A stretch of 64,000 bases of DNA from Bacillus sp. N1-1 (GCF_009818105.1 NZ_CP046564.1:3658001-3722000); one strand, 5' to 3'; counted from the stretch's first letter, positions 24,409-35,242 are shown. Translations and numbers: made by a program. Notes: generated from the sequence alone by a model not told the origin.

Positions 24409-24722
24409 TTTGTGCACCTCACGTTTCCTTTAGTTCGCTAACATACTAACAAGATGAAGTTATTTGTAGTTTACACGCCTTTATTTTTTTCGTCAACCAA
24501 TAAGGGGCATTATTCCCTTTACTCCTTTTCTGTACTCCAATGTGAATTACCTTTATTTTTTAGGTGATCATAAAGAATGATGTCGATTTTTGGGTTTACG
24601 TCTCATATTCGTGATCATTTCTCCGTAGATTAGGGTAATCACTATGAAAGAAACTTTCTTTTCCAATTAAGGAAATCTATAATGAGGAAAAGAATAAATG
24701 ACAAAAAGAGAGGATGTGCCAC
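24409..24722. other. Divergent intergenic region between hisZ and the Ca2+/H+ antiporter gene
   Basis: 314 bases. It holds the his promoter (24468-24496) and a weak plus-strand TATAAT (24678-24683) with no good -35 that may serve the antiporter. The his leader is only about 50 bases and shows no T-box or other attenuator. Confidence 0.6.
24468..24496 (-). promoter_or_regulatory. Sigma-A promoter of the his operon
   Basis: TTGACG (24491-24496) and TAAACT (24468-24473) on the minus strand with 17-base spacing, about 55 bases upstream of hisZ. Confidence 0.75.
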
Positions 24723-25799
24723 GTGGTTAATAAAATTTTCTTTTTCCTCGTGATCATCGGAGTTCCCCTATCCGTTGCTGGAAGCCTTCTTCATTGGTCG
24801 CAAATTCTAATGTTTGTTGTCTACTGCTTAACCATTGTTTCTCTTGCCGCTTATATGGGAAGAGCAACCGAAAGTCTTGCAGTAATCTCAGGACCGCGGA
24901 TTGGTGGCTTGCTTAACGCTACCTTTGGAAACGCGGTTGAACTCATCATTTCAATTTTTGCATTAAGAGAAGGTTTAATTGAAATTGTGCTTGCTTCACT
25001 AACAGGATCAGTTCTAGGAAACCTGCTCCTTGTCGCTGGTTTGTCATTCTTTGTTGGAGGATTGAAGTTTAAAAGACAAAAATTCAACGTCTATGATGCC
25101 AGGCACAACTCCGGACTGTTGATGTTTGGGGTGATCGTGGCCTTTGTTATTCCTGAAGTGTTCTCAATGGACATGAATGACGCAGAAGCAATTTCATTAA
25201 GTACCGGCATATCCATCATTCTTATCGTTCTTTACCTTGCTGCACTCTTCTTTAAGCTCGTGACCCATCGAGGTGTCTACCAGCACGTTTCTGATCAAGA
25301 AGGTGACGATGGAGGTGGCGCTCACGCTCACGAAGAACCTGAGTGGAGTCGTAAAAAAGCGATGCTAGTGCTAGCTCTGTCGACTGCTGCGGTGGCCTAT
25401 GTATCAGAAAGTCTTGTGCATACATTTGAAACAGTTGGCGATACATTTGGCTGGAGTGAGTTATTCATCGGGGTGATCATTGTGGCCATTGTAGGAAATG
25501 CGGCTGAGCACGCTTCCGCTATCATCATGGCTTATAAAAACAAAATGGATGTGGCAGTTGAAATCGCAGTCGGTTCAACCCTGCAAATCGCCATGTTTGT
25601 TGCGCCACTACTCGTCCTTATCTCACTTTTCTTCCCGGTCCAAATGCCACTCGTCTTTACGTTACCTGAGCTTGTGACGATGGTAACAGCCGTGCTGCTC
25701 ACGATTGTCATCAGTAACGATGGAGAAACGAACTGGTTTGAAGGAGCGACGTTACTCGCTGCTTACTTAATAATGGGAATAGGATTTTATCTTCTTTAA
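24723..25799 (+). CDS. chaA: Ca2+/H+ antiporter of the CaCA family (ChaA/YfkE type)
   Basis: Membrane exchanger exporting calcium for protons. 358 residues with about 11 hydrophobic segments. The two inverted alpha repeats that define the CaCA family are clear: GGLLNATFGNAVELIISIFALREG (longer motif spanning about residues 58-80, key Asn and Glu present) and IVGNAAEHASAIIMAYKNKMD in the second half. An acidic and His-containing cytosolic loop lies between them. Closely resembles B. subtilis YfkE. The start is GTG at 24723 after GAGAGGAT; an ATG three codons earlier lies on that motif. Confidence 0.92.
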   Translation: MVNKIFFFLVIIGVPLSVAGSLLHWSQILMFVVYCLTIVSLAAYMGRATESLAVISGPRIGGLLNATFGNAVELIISIFALREGLIEIVLASLTGSVLGNLLLVAGLSFFVGGLKFKRQKFNVYDARHNSGLLMFGVIVAFVIPEVFSMDMNDAEAISLSTGISIILIVLYLAALFFKLVTHRGVYQHVSDQEGDDGGGAHAHEEPEWSRKKAMLVLALSTAAVAYVSESLVHTFETVGDTFGWSELFIGVIIVAIVGNAAEHASAIIMAYKNKMDVAVEIAVGSTLQIAMFVAPLLVLISLFFPVQMPLVFTLPELVTMVTAVLLTIVISNDGETNWFEGATLLAAYLIMGIGFYLL

Positions 25800-25804
25800 T
25801 CAAG

Positions 25805-25829
25805 AAGCCTGCAATTTGCGGGCTTTTTT
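25805..25829 (+). terminator. Terminator of the Ca2+/H+ antiporter gene
   Basis: AGCCTGCAA and TTGCGGGCT arms followed by U6 on the plus strand, just after the stop codon. Confidence 0.85.
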
Positions 25830-25949
25830 GTTACAGTAACTGAGGGAAGATCTTCCGCATAACGTGTTAGAAATTGGACTTCACCCTCTTTTGGATGATG
25901 TAATGTCCACCTAACGGATCGAACGAAAACGCAGAAAGTAGGCGAAAAC

Positions 25950-26705
25950 ATGATTCACCGTAAAACAAGTCGAGAAATTCAATTAATGAAAGAAGCTGGA
26001 GAGGTTCTTGCTGACTGCCACAAAGAACTTCGTAGCATTATTAAACCAGGTGTTACAACGAAACAAATTGATGATTTTGTTGAACTCTTTTTAGAGGAGC
26101 GCGGTGCGACACCAGAGCAAAAAGGCTATCAAGATTACCCATACGCCACATGCGCTTCTGTTAATGATGTCATTTGTCACGGGTTCCCGGGATCAAGAAA
26201 ACTTAAAGAAGGCGATATCGTTACAATCGACATGGTTGTGAACTTAAATGGCGCACTTGCTGATTCTGCATGGACGTATGCTGTTGGAGCGATCTCAGAA
26301 AAGAAGCAGCATTTGCTTGAAGCGACGAAAAAATCTCTTTACCTTGGCATTGAGCAAGCTGTCATTGGCAATCGTATTGGCGATATTGGCCATGCGATTC
26401 AAAAATATGCAGAAGCAGAAGGGTTTGGCGTTGTTCGAGATTTCACTGGACACGGCATTGGACCGACTCTTCACGAAGAACCGATGATTCCACATTTCGG
26501 TCAGCCCGGTACAGGCGCTAGACTGAAAGAAGGTATGGTGATTACAATTGAACCGATGCTAAACATTGGTAAACCATACAGCACTATTGATGAAGATGGC
26601 TGGACAGCTCGTACAGTGGATGGCTCTACATCCGCTCAGTATGAACATACGCTTGCAATTACAAAAGACGGCCCAGTTATTCTAACGGATCAGGGTGACG
26701 AGTAA
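25950..26705 (+). CDS. map: Methionine aminopeptidase, type I
   Basis: Removes the initiator methionine from nascent proteins using two divalent metals. 251 residues. All five metal ligands are present: Asp94, Asp105, His168, Glu201 and Glu232, plus the substrate His77 in VICHGFP. No zinc-finger extension is seen. It stands alone rather than in the secY-adk ribosomal cluster, so it is probably the second enzyme found in many bacilli (YflG/MapB type). The ribosome site is weak (GTAGGCG). It shares a bidirectional terminator with yvoF. Confidence 0.94.
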   Translation: MIHRKTSREIQLMKEAGEVLADCHKELRSIIKPGVTTKQIDDFVELFLEERGATPEQKGYQDYPYATCASVNDVICHGFPGSRKLKEGDIVTIDMVVNLNGALADSAWTYAVGAISEKKQHLLEATKKSLYLGIEQAVIGNRIGDIGHAIQKYAEAEGFGVVRDFTGHGIGPTLHEEPMIPHFGQPGTGARLKEGMVITIEPMLNIGKPYSTIDEDGWTARTVDGSTSAQYEHTLAITKDGPVILTDQGDE

Positions 26706-26712
26706 TCACAAG

Positions 26713-26740
26713 AAAGCCCGCAGCATCTGCTGCGGGCTTT
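26713..26740. terminator. Bidirectional terminator between map and yvoF
   Basis: AAAGCCCGCAGCA and TGCTGCGGGCTTT form a perfect 13-bp stem. It ends map on the plus strand; on the minus strand it follows the yvoF stop, overlapping it by one base. Confidence 0.88.
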
Positions 26741-27246
26741 TATATATCGTGCTTTGCTCGTTCTTCTTTCGTATAGATGACCTGCATCGGATTTCCACCA
26801 ACAAAAGCCCCTGCTGGCACACTTTTATGAACAAGCGTGCCAGCTGATACAATGGCACCGTCACCAATGGTGATGCCAGGCAACAATGTACTATTCGCCC
26901 CAATCATCACCCGATCACCAATGACAACATCGCCAAGCCGGTACTCATCAATCAAATATTCATGGGCTAAAATCGTTGTATTGTAGCCAATAATGGCGTT
27001 TTTTCCGACTGAAATCTTTTCCGGAAACATAATGTCCAGCATCACCATGAGGGCAAAAGCTGTTTGATCACCGATTTTCACACCTAGAAAGGTTTTATAC
27101 AACCAATTCTTCATAGGAATAAACGGTGTATACCGCGCTAGCTGAATGACAATAAAATTTTTAACAACCTTCCAAAACGGAACGGTTTTATAAATTTGCC
27201 AGAGAGCGTTGCTACCAGTAACGGGGTACCGCTCCGTGTTTCTCAC
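26740..27246 (-). CDS. yvoF: Acyltransferase of the left-handed beta-helix family (YvoF)
   Basis: 168 residues with hexapeptide repeats from about residue 55 to the end, for example ISVGKNAIIGYNTTILAH, VVIGDRVMIGANSTLLPG and ITIGDGAIVSAGTLVHKSV, and the closing GGNPMQVI. This fold marks acetyl- or acyltransferases using CoA donors; the acceptor is unknown. GTG start with GGAG seven bases upstream, overlapping the ppaX stop by four bases. Last gene of the hprK-lgt-yvoD-ppaX-yvoF operon, as in B. subtilis. Confidence 0.88.
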   Translation of the reverse strand: MRNTERYPVTGSNALWQIYKTVPFWKVVKNFIVIQLARYTPFIPMKNWLYKTFLGVKIGDQTAFALMVMLDIMFPEKISVGKNAIIGYNTTILAHEYLIDEYRLGDVVIGDRVMIGANSTLLPGITIGDGAIVSAGTLVHKSVPAGAFVGGNPMQVIYTKEERAKHDI

Positions 27247-27887
27247 TTGTCGGCTCCAGCAATCGCAAGAATTTCTCCCATATGATCAACCAGGTAATCT
27301 GGCTTAAATGAGGCAAGAAAGTCGCATCCTTTAATCGTCCAGGACACACCAACTGTCGTTACACCCGCATTTTGTCCAGCTAGAATATCATATTGACTAT
27401 CACCAACCATCAGCGTTGCTTCACGAACAGAACCAAGTTTGTTCATTGCTGTTTCAAGCTGCTCTGGATGTGGTTTAGGATGATCGACTTCATCAACTGT
27501 GATAACTACAGGGAAGAATTGATCAAGCTTTGTTAGCTTTAATCCCATTTCCACCGTGTTTCTCATTTTTGAGGTAACGATCGCTAGTTTATATCCTTTT
27601 TCAGATAACGTCTTCACCGTTTCAAACACGCCATCGAATTCCGTGACAAGGTTATCGTGATTCGTAATATTATGATCACGATAAAAAGCGACCATTTCTT
27701 CTGCACGGCTTTCATCATGCTTTGCGAAGGTTAAGTAAAGCGGCTCTCCAATAAACTGTTTTAACTCTTCGTCCCCGTAACGACCAGGATAAAAGTGGTC
27801 AAACGTATGTCGAAATGAGGCCATAATTAAATCATTTGTATTAATCAATGTTCCGTCTAAATCAAATAAAATGGTGTTAATACTCAT
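27243..27887 (-). CDS. ppaX: Pyrophosphatase PpaX (HAD family)
   Basis: Hydrolyses the pyrophosphate released when HprK dephosphorylates HPr-Ser-P by phosphorolysis, pulling that reaction forward. 214 residues against 216 in B. subtilis. HAD motif I is ILFDLDGTLINTND, motif II IVTSK, motif III around HPKPHPE, motif IV MVGDSQYDI. Start at MSINTILF (27887), eight bases after AAAGGA; the longer frame overlaps yvoD. It is encoded in one operon with hprK, which supports the HprK-partner assignment over generic phosphoglycolate phosphatase. Confidence 0.93.
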   Translation of the reverse strand: MSINTILFDLDGTLINTNDLIMASFRHTFDHFYPGRYGDEELKQFIGEPLYLTFAKHDESRAEEMVAFYRDHNITNHDNLVTEFDGVFETVKTLSEKGYKLAIVTSKMRNTVEMGLKLTKLDQFFPVVITVDEVDHPKPHPEQLETAMNKLGSVREATLMVGDSQYDILAGQNAGVTTVGVSWTIKGCDFLASFKPDYLVDHMGEILAIAGADK

Positions 27888-28824
27888 ACGATGGATCCTT
27901 TCTTTTTGAAGCATTTAGTTCACGTCGTTTCCATATTACTGAGATGATTACCGTTAAGAGAATGGCTGTTACTAACCGAACGAGAAGCAACCAGATGACC
28001 GGAATCCCAAGAGGAATAAAAATAAGGGTATCCTCAATGACAGCATGACACGCCACGAGAAAAATAAACGCTAGATAAAGATCTTTCTTCTCAACGCCAT
28101 CTTCTTTTGCAGCCTGAATCATAACACCCGCACCGTAAGCAAGGCCAAATACAAGTCCTGCGGCAAGCGTTGTCGATGTGTTTTCTTTCATACCAAGGCT
28201 TCTCGTCACAGGTGCCATCCATCGCGAAAAAGTTGTAAGCCATGACAACTCTTTCATTACCTGAATGAAAATCATTAGCGGGATGACGATCAAAGCAAGC
28301 TGCAGAACGCCTAATGACGCTTTTTCTAACCCTTGAAGAATAATGGGTCCCCAGCCGCTCACCGTTTCATTCGTTTGAGAAACGAGTCCATAAGCTGCCT
28401 GCTCGCTCCCACCTTGCCAAATAAGGTTGATAACAAAAGCTGATACAACGGCCAGTCCAATTCTTACAGCAAGAATGACCCAGAGCTTTACACCAACTCT
28501 TGCGGCTACGCCTGATTCTATCAGCAAATTATGTGAGAAGGATAGCATAACGGCCAAAATGAAAACCTCTTTAACCGTTAAGTCTAGTGTTAATATTGCC
28601 CCAATACCAGCATAAAGATTTAAGAAATTCCCTATTACTAAAGGAATCGCTGCGTCCCCTGACAAACCGATCCATTTCATTACAGGAGCGATCAGCGTAA
28701 CGATCCATTCGAGGACAGGAGTATAACGAAGGAGTGTCATCACTAACGTAATCGGAAAAATGATTTTTCCAAGTTCCCACGTTGTCATCAGTCCTGCTTT
28801 TAAACCACGTCGCAAAATCCCCAC
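27877..28824 (-). CDS. yvoD: Nucleoside-recognition (Gate) domain membrane protein YvoD
   Basis: 315 residues, strongly hydrophobic, with about eight predicted membrane segments and two Gate-like repeats (VIGNFLNLYAGIGAI, AAGLVFGLAYGAGVMI). The family is widespread in bacilli and related to spore-maturation-protein-like membrane proteins; substrate and role are unknown. The start is GTG, ten bases after TAGGAGG, and the end overlaps ppaX by 11 bases. It is a conserved member of the hprK operon, though no functional link to HPr is known. Confidence 0.85.
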   Translation of the reverse strand: MGILRRGLKAGLMTTWELGKIIFPITLVMTLLRYTPVLEWIVTLIAPVMKWIGLSGDAAIPLVIGNFLNLYAGIGAILTLDLTVKEVFILAVMLSFSHNLLIESGVAARVGVKLWVILAVRIGLAVVSAFVINLIWQGGSEQAAYGLVSQTNETVSGWGPIILQGLEKASLGVLQLALIVIPLMIFIQVMKELSWLTTFSRWMAPVTRSLGMKENTSTTLAAGLVFGLAYGAGVMIQAAKEDGVEKKDLYLAFIFLVACHAVIEDTLIFIPLGIPVIWLLLVRLVTAILLTVIISVIWKRRELNASKRKDPSYEY

Positions 28825-28837
28825 CCTGACACGCCTC

Positions 28838-29650
28838 CTATCTTTTTTCGTTATATGGCTTTGCTTTCATCACCTTGCGTCGATAAATAATCAGAGCAAC
28901 CGATACAATAATCAATACGACTGAGATCACCTGTGCCACTCGAAGCGATTCTGTTAACATCAGGCTATCTGTTCGTAAGCTCTCAATAAAGTAGCGTCCA
29001 AATGAATACCAAATAACGTAAGAAAGGAAAACTTCGCCTTTCTTCACTGACGTTCGTTGAAGAATCACAAGCAGCACAACGCCAGCAAAGTTCCAAAGAG
29101 ATTCATATAGAAACGTCGGGTGATAATACGTACCGTCAATATACATTTGATTAATAATAAATTCTGGTAGCATCATGTTCTCAAGAAACGCTCTCGTCAC
29201 AGGTCCCCCATGTGCTTCCTGGTTCATAAAGTTTCCCCAGCGACCAATTGCTTGCCCAAGAAGGATACTTGGTGCAGCGATATCAGCAATTTTCCAGAAA
29301 GAGAGACCACGCTTTCTTGTAAAAACAATAGCGGTAATAACGGAACCAATCAAAGCACCGTGAATCGCAATTCCACCTTCCCAAATCGCAAAGATATCAC
29401 CTAGATTATCTTTATAATAGCTCCATTGGAACGTTACGTAGTAAATACGGGCAGATATGATTGCAATTGGCACAGCCCATAAGATTAAATCAACAAACGT
29501 TTCTTTCGGCAATCCCTGTCGCTCTGTTTCTCTAATGGCTAAAAGTAAACCAAGGTAAGCACCTAATGCAATGATGATGCCATACCAGTAGATTGAGATC
29601 GGTCCAAGCTCTAGCGCGACACGATCAAGTGGCTGTATTGAGGCTAGCAT
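28838..29650 (-). CDS. lgt: Prolipoprotein diacylglyceryl transferase
   Basis: Membrane enzyme that moves diacylglycerol from phosphatidylglycerol to the lipobox cysteine, the first step in lipoprotein maturation. 270 residues with about seven membrane segments. The Lgt signature [14 protein letters not shown] (near residue 140) and the catalytic-histidine region [11 protein letters not shown] (near 100) are intact. AAAGGAG lies ten bases before the ATG. Second gene after hprK. A candidate substrate in this window is the cytochrome c lipoprotein at 51757-52137. Confidence 0.97.
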   Translation of the reverse strand: MLASIQPLDRVALELGPISIYWYGIIIALGAYLGLLLAIRETERQGLPKETFVDLILWAVPIAIISARIYYVTFQWSYYKDNLGDIFAIWEGGIAIHGALIGSVITAIVFTRKRGLSFWKIADIAAPSILLGQAIGRWGNFMNQEAHGGPVTRAFLENMMLPEFIINQMYIDGTYYHPTFLYESLWNFAGVVLLVILQRTSVKKGEVFLSYVIWYSFGRYFIESLRTDSLMLTESLRVAQVISVVLIIVSVALIIYRRKVMKAKPYNEKR

Positions 29651-29686
29651 GTCGTTGTCTCTCCTTTATCGGTGTCCTACTTAAGA

Positions 29687-30625
29687 TTAGATGCTATCGT
29701 GTTCGTCACCATCTTCAATTTCTCGCGTCAGTCGTTCTGAAAATTGTTTCGCCGCATTCATCCCCATATTCTTCAAACGGAAGTTCATCGCAGCTACTTC
29801 AATAATAATGGCAAGGTTTCGTCCAGGTCGAACAGGTACGACAAGTCTTGGCACATTTGAATCAATGATTTTCATGTACTCTTCTTCAAGCCCAAGGCGA
29901 TCATACACTTTTTTAGAATCCCAAAGTTCAAGATTCATAACAAGAGAAATCTTCTTATAATTTCGGATCGCCCCTGCACCAAATAACGTCATAACGTTAA
30001 TGATTCCAAGTCCGCGAATTTCAAGAAGGTGCTGAATTAATTCAGGAGCACTTCCCACAAGCGTATTTTCTGCTTCTTGGCGGATTTCAACAGAATCATC
30101 AGCTACGAGCCGATGGCCGCGTTTTACAAGTTCAAGAGCCGTCTCACTTTTTCCGACACCACTTGAGCCCGTAATTAAAACTCCGACACCATAAATATCA
30201 ACAAGCACGCCGTGAATAGCCGTGTTCGGCGCAAGCTGACTTTCAAGATAGTTTGTTAGACGACTGCTCAAACGAGTGGTTGTCATCGTTGATCGTATAA
30301 TGGGAACATCCTTTTCTTTCGATGCCTGAATCAGTTCTTCAGGAACGTCCATATCTCTTGAAAGAACAATACCTGGTGTTTCGTCTGTACAAAGCTTCTG
30401 CATTCGTTCCATCTTCTGTTCCTCAGTGAGACCATGAAAGAAGGACATCTCCGTTTTTCCAAGTAGCTGCAAACGCTCCGCTGGATAATAAGTGAAAAAA
30501 CCTGCCATTTCAAGTCCTGGGCGTGAGATATCACTCGTTGTGATCGGTCTATGGATCCCTTCTTCACCACTCACTAACTCTAAATTGAACTTTTCAATCA
30601 CATCTTTCATACGAACTTTAACCAT
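29687..30625 (-). CDS. hprK: HPr kinase/phosphorylase
   Basis: Bifunctional enzyme that phosphorylates HPr and Crh on Ser46 in response to glycolytic metabolites, and reverses this by phosphorolysis. 312 residues. Walker A GSSGVGKS is at 153-160, the catalytic His is in [10 protein letters not shown] near 138, and the family signature [11 protein letters not shown] lies near 200. The ATG at 30625 follows TAGGAGG; a 15-residue upstream extension crosses this site and is rejected. First gene of the lgt-yvoD-ppaX-yvoF operon. Its target Crh is at 10696-10950. Confidence 0.97.
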   Translation of the reverse strand: MVKVRMKDVIEKFNLELVSGEEGIHRPITTSDISRPGLEMAGFFTYYPAERLQLLGKTEMSFFHGLTEEQKMERMQKLCTDETPGIVLSRDMDVPEELIQASKEKDVPIIRSTMTTTRLSSRLTNYLESQLAPNTAIHGVLVDIYGVGVLITGSSGVGKSETALELVKRGHRLVADDSVEIRQEAENTLVGSAPELIQHLLEIRGLGIINVMTLFGAGAIRNYKKISLVMNLELWDSKKVYDRLGLEEEYMKIIDSNVPRLVVPVRPGRNLAIIIEVAAMNFRLKNMGMNAAKQFSERLTREIEDGDEHDSI

Positions 30626-30678
30626 TCGTAAACCTCCTATGTATGAACCAAAGCAACGGTTCCAATTCAACTTCCCCT

Positions 30679-30687
30679 ATTGTACCA
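30679..30687 (-). promoter_or_regulatory. Extended -10 promoter of the hprK operon
   Basis: TGGTACAAT on the minus strand (TGn plus TACAAT), about 50 bases upstream of hprK. No clear -35 box. Confidence 0.6.
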
Positions 30688-30724
30688 TTTCCTATTTCAA
30701 AGCACATATAGATTAAAACCATTT

Positions 30725-30768
30725 TTGTGATGGGTGGGGGGTCAGATACCTGCTCCCCACCATCACAA
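30725..30768. repeat. Inverted repeat abutting the glpD terminator
   Basis: GTGATGG-GTGGGG and CCCCAC-CATCAC arms (one unpaired base) around a GTCAGATACCTG-containing loop. It begins where the U-run of the glpD terminator ends and is not needed to explain termination. The loop is loosely similar to the short palindrome at 14841-14853. Confidence 0.55.
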
Positions 30769-30796
30769 AAAAAACCGAAGCATCTGCTCCGGTTTT
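30767..30796 (-). terminator. Intrinsic terminator of glpD
   Basis: AAACCGGAGC and GCTTCGGTTT arms followed by U8 on the minus strand, right after the glpD stop. Confidence 0.88.
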
Positions 30797-30803
30797 TCAA
30801 GGC

Positions 30804-32477
30804 TTATTTTACTTTCAACGGTACAACCGCATCATGCATTTGCTTATCGAGTTCCTGAATGTGTGCCTGCTTCATTTCGTTTGACCAGTTAAGTCGCTTC
30901 GCCATGTACTCAATCACTGGCTCTTTCCAGCGACGAACCCAATCAATATCAAAGTAAAGTGCACTTGTTCTACGATTGAAGTAATCAAGCGGTGTTGCCA
31001 CCATCTCTTCTTCGATCCCATAAATAAGCGTTGAGAACACTTCAAGACTTAAGTGATGGAAGCTTGCTTCTGTTCCGACCGTTTCAATGATTTGATAGAT
31101 TCGTTCAATATTAGAACCGTAACGCTGTACGAGCGTTTCTGCTTCTTTCACGCTTAAACCAAGCGTAGTTCCACGTCGTACTTGTTCCGTTGCATATTCT
31201 TTAAAACCTTTACTTCCGCCAACGTAACCGCCTGATAGTACCATGTTTTTCGTTGTAGAAGCTGGGAACTTTTTATATTTTTCTTCTTTAAATTGATCTG
31301 TAATCAGGTTGACCACTTTCTCAGCCATTTTACGGTAGCCCGTGAGTTTACCACCGGCAATTGTAATTAAGCCAGAGTCAGAAAGGAAGATTTCATCTTT
31401 ACGAGAAATTTCAGATGGATCTTTTCCTTCTTCGTGAATCAATGGACGAACACCTGACCAGCTTGATTCCACATCCTCTTTCGTCACATTAATGCCAGGG
31501 AACATGAAGTTCGCTGCATCAACAATATAATCTCTATCTTCGACCGTCATCTGAGGATGTACAGGGTTTTTCGTATATTGCGTATCCGTTGTACCGATGT
31601 ACGTCTTACCTGCACGTGGGATCGCAAACATCATCCGACCATCATCAAACGGTGTGTCGAAATACACGGCTTGCTGAAGCGGGAATTTAGACTGATCAAA
31701 AACAAGGTGAACACCTTTCGTTAGGAACATGTGCTTTCCTTTTTTAGATTGATCGAGCTCACGAATTTCATCTACCCATGGCCCCGCTGCGTTTACGACT
31801 TTTTTTGCACGAATTTCACGCGTTTCACCTGTTACAACGTCTTTCGCGCGAACGCCAACTACTTTCCCATCTTCATATAAAAGCTGTTCTGCTTTCACAT
31901 AGTTAACCGCTTTTCCACCGCGATGAACAGCTTCCTTCATAATCTCTAGCGTTAGACGAGCATCGTCCGTGCGGTACTCTACGTAATACCCGCCGCCTTT
32001 TATATCACTTTTACGAAGAAGCGGTTCTTTATCTAATGTCTCTTTCTTTGAGAGCATGCTTCTTCTTTCTTTTCGTTTCACACCAGCTAATCTGTCATAA
32101 AGAGCCAAACCTGCTCCAGTAGAGAACTTCCCAAACGTACCGCCTTTAATAATTGGTAGTAGCATCCACTCTGGCGTTGTTACGTGCGGTGCGTTTTCAT
32201 ACACAATCGCTCGCTCTTTCCCCACTTCTGCAACTAGCCCAACTTCTAGATTTTTAAGGTAACGAAGACCACCATGTACGAGCTTCGTTGAACGACTTGA
32301 CGTACCAGCAGCGAAATCCTGCATTTCGATAACGGCTGCGTTCATTCCTCTTGAAGCTGAATCAAGTAAAATTCCTGCACCGGTAATTCCTCCACCTACA
32401 ACGAGGACATCTAGCTCCTCTGAGACGATTTGATCAAGTACTACGCTTCTTTGCAATCCTGAAAATGGTTTAACCAA
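30804..32477 (-). CDS. glpD: Aerobic glycerol-3-phosphate dehydrogenase
   Basis: FAD-dependent, membrane-associated oxidation of glycerol 3-phosphate to dihydroxyacetone phosphate, passing electrons to quinone. 557 residues. The FAD site LDVLVVGGGITGAGILLD is near residue 22, followed by GTSSRSTKLVHGGLRYL and the C-terminal domain ending HDAVVPLKV, all as in B. subtilis GlpD. The start is probably TTG at 32477, with AAGGGAG eight bases upstream; a GTG three codons earlier abuts that motif. A leader with a GlpP-type conditional terminator precedes it. Confidence 0.94.
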   Translation of the reverse strand: MVKPFSGLQRSVVLDQIVSEELDVLVVGGGITGAGILLDSASRGMNAAVIEMQDFAAGTSSRSTKLVHGGLRYLKNLEVGLVAEVGKERAIVYENAPHVTTPEWMLLPIIKGGTFGKFSTGAGLALYDRLAGVKRKERRSMLSKKETLDKEPLLRKSDIKGGGYYVEYRTDDARLTLEIMKEAVHRGGKAVNYVKAEQLLYEDGKVVGVRAKDVVTGETREIRAKKVVNAAGPWVDEIRELDQSKKGKHMFLTKGVHLVFDQSKFPLQQAVYFDTPFDDGRMMFAIPRAGKTYIGTTDTQYTKNPVHPQMTVEDRDYIVDAANFMFPGINVTKEDVESSWSGVRPLIHEEGKDPSEISRKDEIFLSDSGLITIAGGKLTGYRKMAEKVVNLITDQFKEEKYKKFPASTTKNMVLSGGYVGGSKGFKEYATEQVRRGTTLGLSVKEAETLVQRYGSNIERIYQIIETVGTEASFHHLSLEVFSTLIYGIEEEMVATPLDYFNRRTSALYFDIDWVRRWKEPVIEYMAKRLNWSNEMKQAHIQELDKQMHDAVVPLKVK

Positions 32478-32618
32478 GATGAACACTCCCTTTTGTTATA
32501 TGAACAATTACTTAATTAACATCAGTTTCTATAATTCTTCTCTTCAGTACTTTACCCCTAATAGAGGGTTTCTTAAGCATTGGTTTAAACATTCCTACAA
32601 AAACAGCTCGTGTAAAGA

Positions 32619-32677
32619 ACAAAAAAAGACCACAACACACCAGAGCATGACGGTCCATGCTTGGGCGCTGTGGTCTT
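32619..32677 (-). terminator. Conditional (GlpP-type) leader terminator of glpD
   Basis: In the glpD leader the minus strand has AAGACCACA and TGTGGTCTT outer arms, an inner AGCATG/CATGCT hairpin and then U8. It lies upstream of the coding start, so it must be bypassed for expression. The glpF leader contains a similar element with the same ACCACA/TGTGGT arms. GlpP antitermination is established for glpD in B. subtilis. Confidence 0.8.
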
Positions 32678-32728
32678 CTCCTATTCTCCGACCAGAACAC
32701 TATTAACTTATGTTCATTGTAGCATAAC

Positions 32729-32734
32729 CTGTAT
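32729..32734 (-). promoter_or_regulatory. -10 box candidate of glpD
   Basis: TTATGCTACAATG on the minus strand gives a good TACAAT-like -10 in this region (to within a few bases), with TAGGCA 17 bases upstream as a poor -35. The inverted repeat AGCATA-N5-TATGCT overlaps the spacer. Confidence 0.4.
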
Positions 32735-32754
32735 GCTATGCCTAGAAAAAAGGA

Positions 32755-34263
<1,509 letters not shown>

Positions 34264-34281
34264 CTAAATAGAATTAAATGA

Positions 34282-35109
34282 TTAATTTTTCGCTTCAGAC
34301 GAAGCATGTACTGTATTTTGAAGCTTATCACTAAGTTGATAAAGGATAGCAAATAAAATGGCTACTATGACAGTAGATACCCAAAAAACAGCGCTATAAG
34401 TCGCTTCTGTTACCGCTTTAAAAAGAATGGCACCATACATTCCGCCGCAAGCGGGTCCTATAACCGGAATCCAGGCATATCGCCAATTCGAATCCCCTTT
34501 GCCTGGGATAGGCAAGAAAAAGTGAGCGATTCTTGGGCCAAGATCTCGAGCAGGATTAATCGCATACCCCGTCGTACCACCAAGAGAAAGTCCGATTGCT
34601 ACAATAAGAAAACCTACGATGAATGGGTTCAACCCATCAGTAAAATCATTGGAACCAATCGCGAGAAGTCCAATCAAAAGCATCGCTGTTCCAATAAACT
34701 CACTTAAAAAGTTACTAAACGTATGCGGAATAGCAGGATCGGTAGAAAATACAGCTAATTTAAGCGCTTTATCGTCTTCTCTACGGAAATGAGGAAGAAA
34801 ATGAAAGTACACGATACATCCGCCGATAAATGCACCAATCATTTGTGCCAATATGTAGCCTGGTACATCACTCCACGGAAAATCGCCAACAGCTGCAAAT
34901 CCAAGCGTTACAGCAGGATTCAAATGAGCCCCACTTACCTGACCTACAGCGTAAACGCCCATTGCAACACCTAGTCCCCATCCGAGGGCTACAACAATCC
35001 ATCCTCCGCCTTGAGCTTTCGAATCTTTTAAGTTAACGTTTGCAACAACGCCACCACCAAAAATAATTAAAATCATTGTACCTAATATTTCACCAATAAA
35101 TGGAGACAA
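34282..35109 (-). CDS. glpF: Glycerol uptake facilitator (aquaglyceroporin)
   Basis: Membrane channel for glycerol diffusion. 275 residues with six membrane spans and the two pore half-helices: NPA in GAHLNPAVTLGF (near residue 65) and NPARD in YAINPARDLGPR (near 195), the Asp after the second motif marking the glycerol rather than water subfamily. The start is TTG, six bases after AAGGTGA. It lies downstream of glpP behind a promoter overlapped by a cre box and a GlpP-type leader terminator, and is followed by glpK. Confidence 0.95.
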   Translation of the reverse strand: MSPFIGEILGTMILIIFGGGVVANVNLKDSKAQGGGWIVVALGWGLGVAMGVYAVGQVSGAHLNPAVTLGFAAVGDFPWSDVPGYILAQMIGAFIGGCIVYFHFLPHFRREDDKALKLAVFSTDPAIPHTFSNFLSEFIGTAMLLIGLLAIGSNDFTDGLNPFIVGFLIVAIGLSLGGTTGYAINPARDLGPRIAHFFLPIPGKGDSNWRYAWIPVIGPACGGMYGAILFKAVTEATYSAVFWVSTVIVAILFAILYQLSDKLQNTVHASSEAKN

Positions 35110-35189
35110 ACCTAATCACCTTCCTAATGAGATTAGTTAAAACTCCTTTTTGAGCCTATTCCCTCTTTTTATCATTCTAAAAGAGAAAT

Positions 35190-35242
35190 TAAAAAAAACC
35201 ACAACAATCTCTCCTATCAACTGACAGGATTTGTGTGTGGTT
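35190..35242 (-). terminator. Conditional (GlpP-type) leader terminator of glpF
   Basis: AACCACA and TGTGGTT outer arms, the middle of the hairpin containing ATCCTGTCAG and TGATAGGAGA pairing, and U8 on the minus strand. It is placed between the glpF promoter and the glpF start. The core matches the glpD leader element. Confidence 0.82.

Noticed and set aside
24409..24722. T-box for tRNA-His upstream of the his operon
   Set aside because: Searched for a specifier hairpin and the T-box bulge sequence between hisZ and the promoter; the leader is too short and no terminator/antiterminator pair is present.
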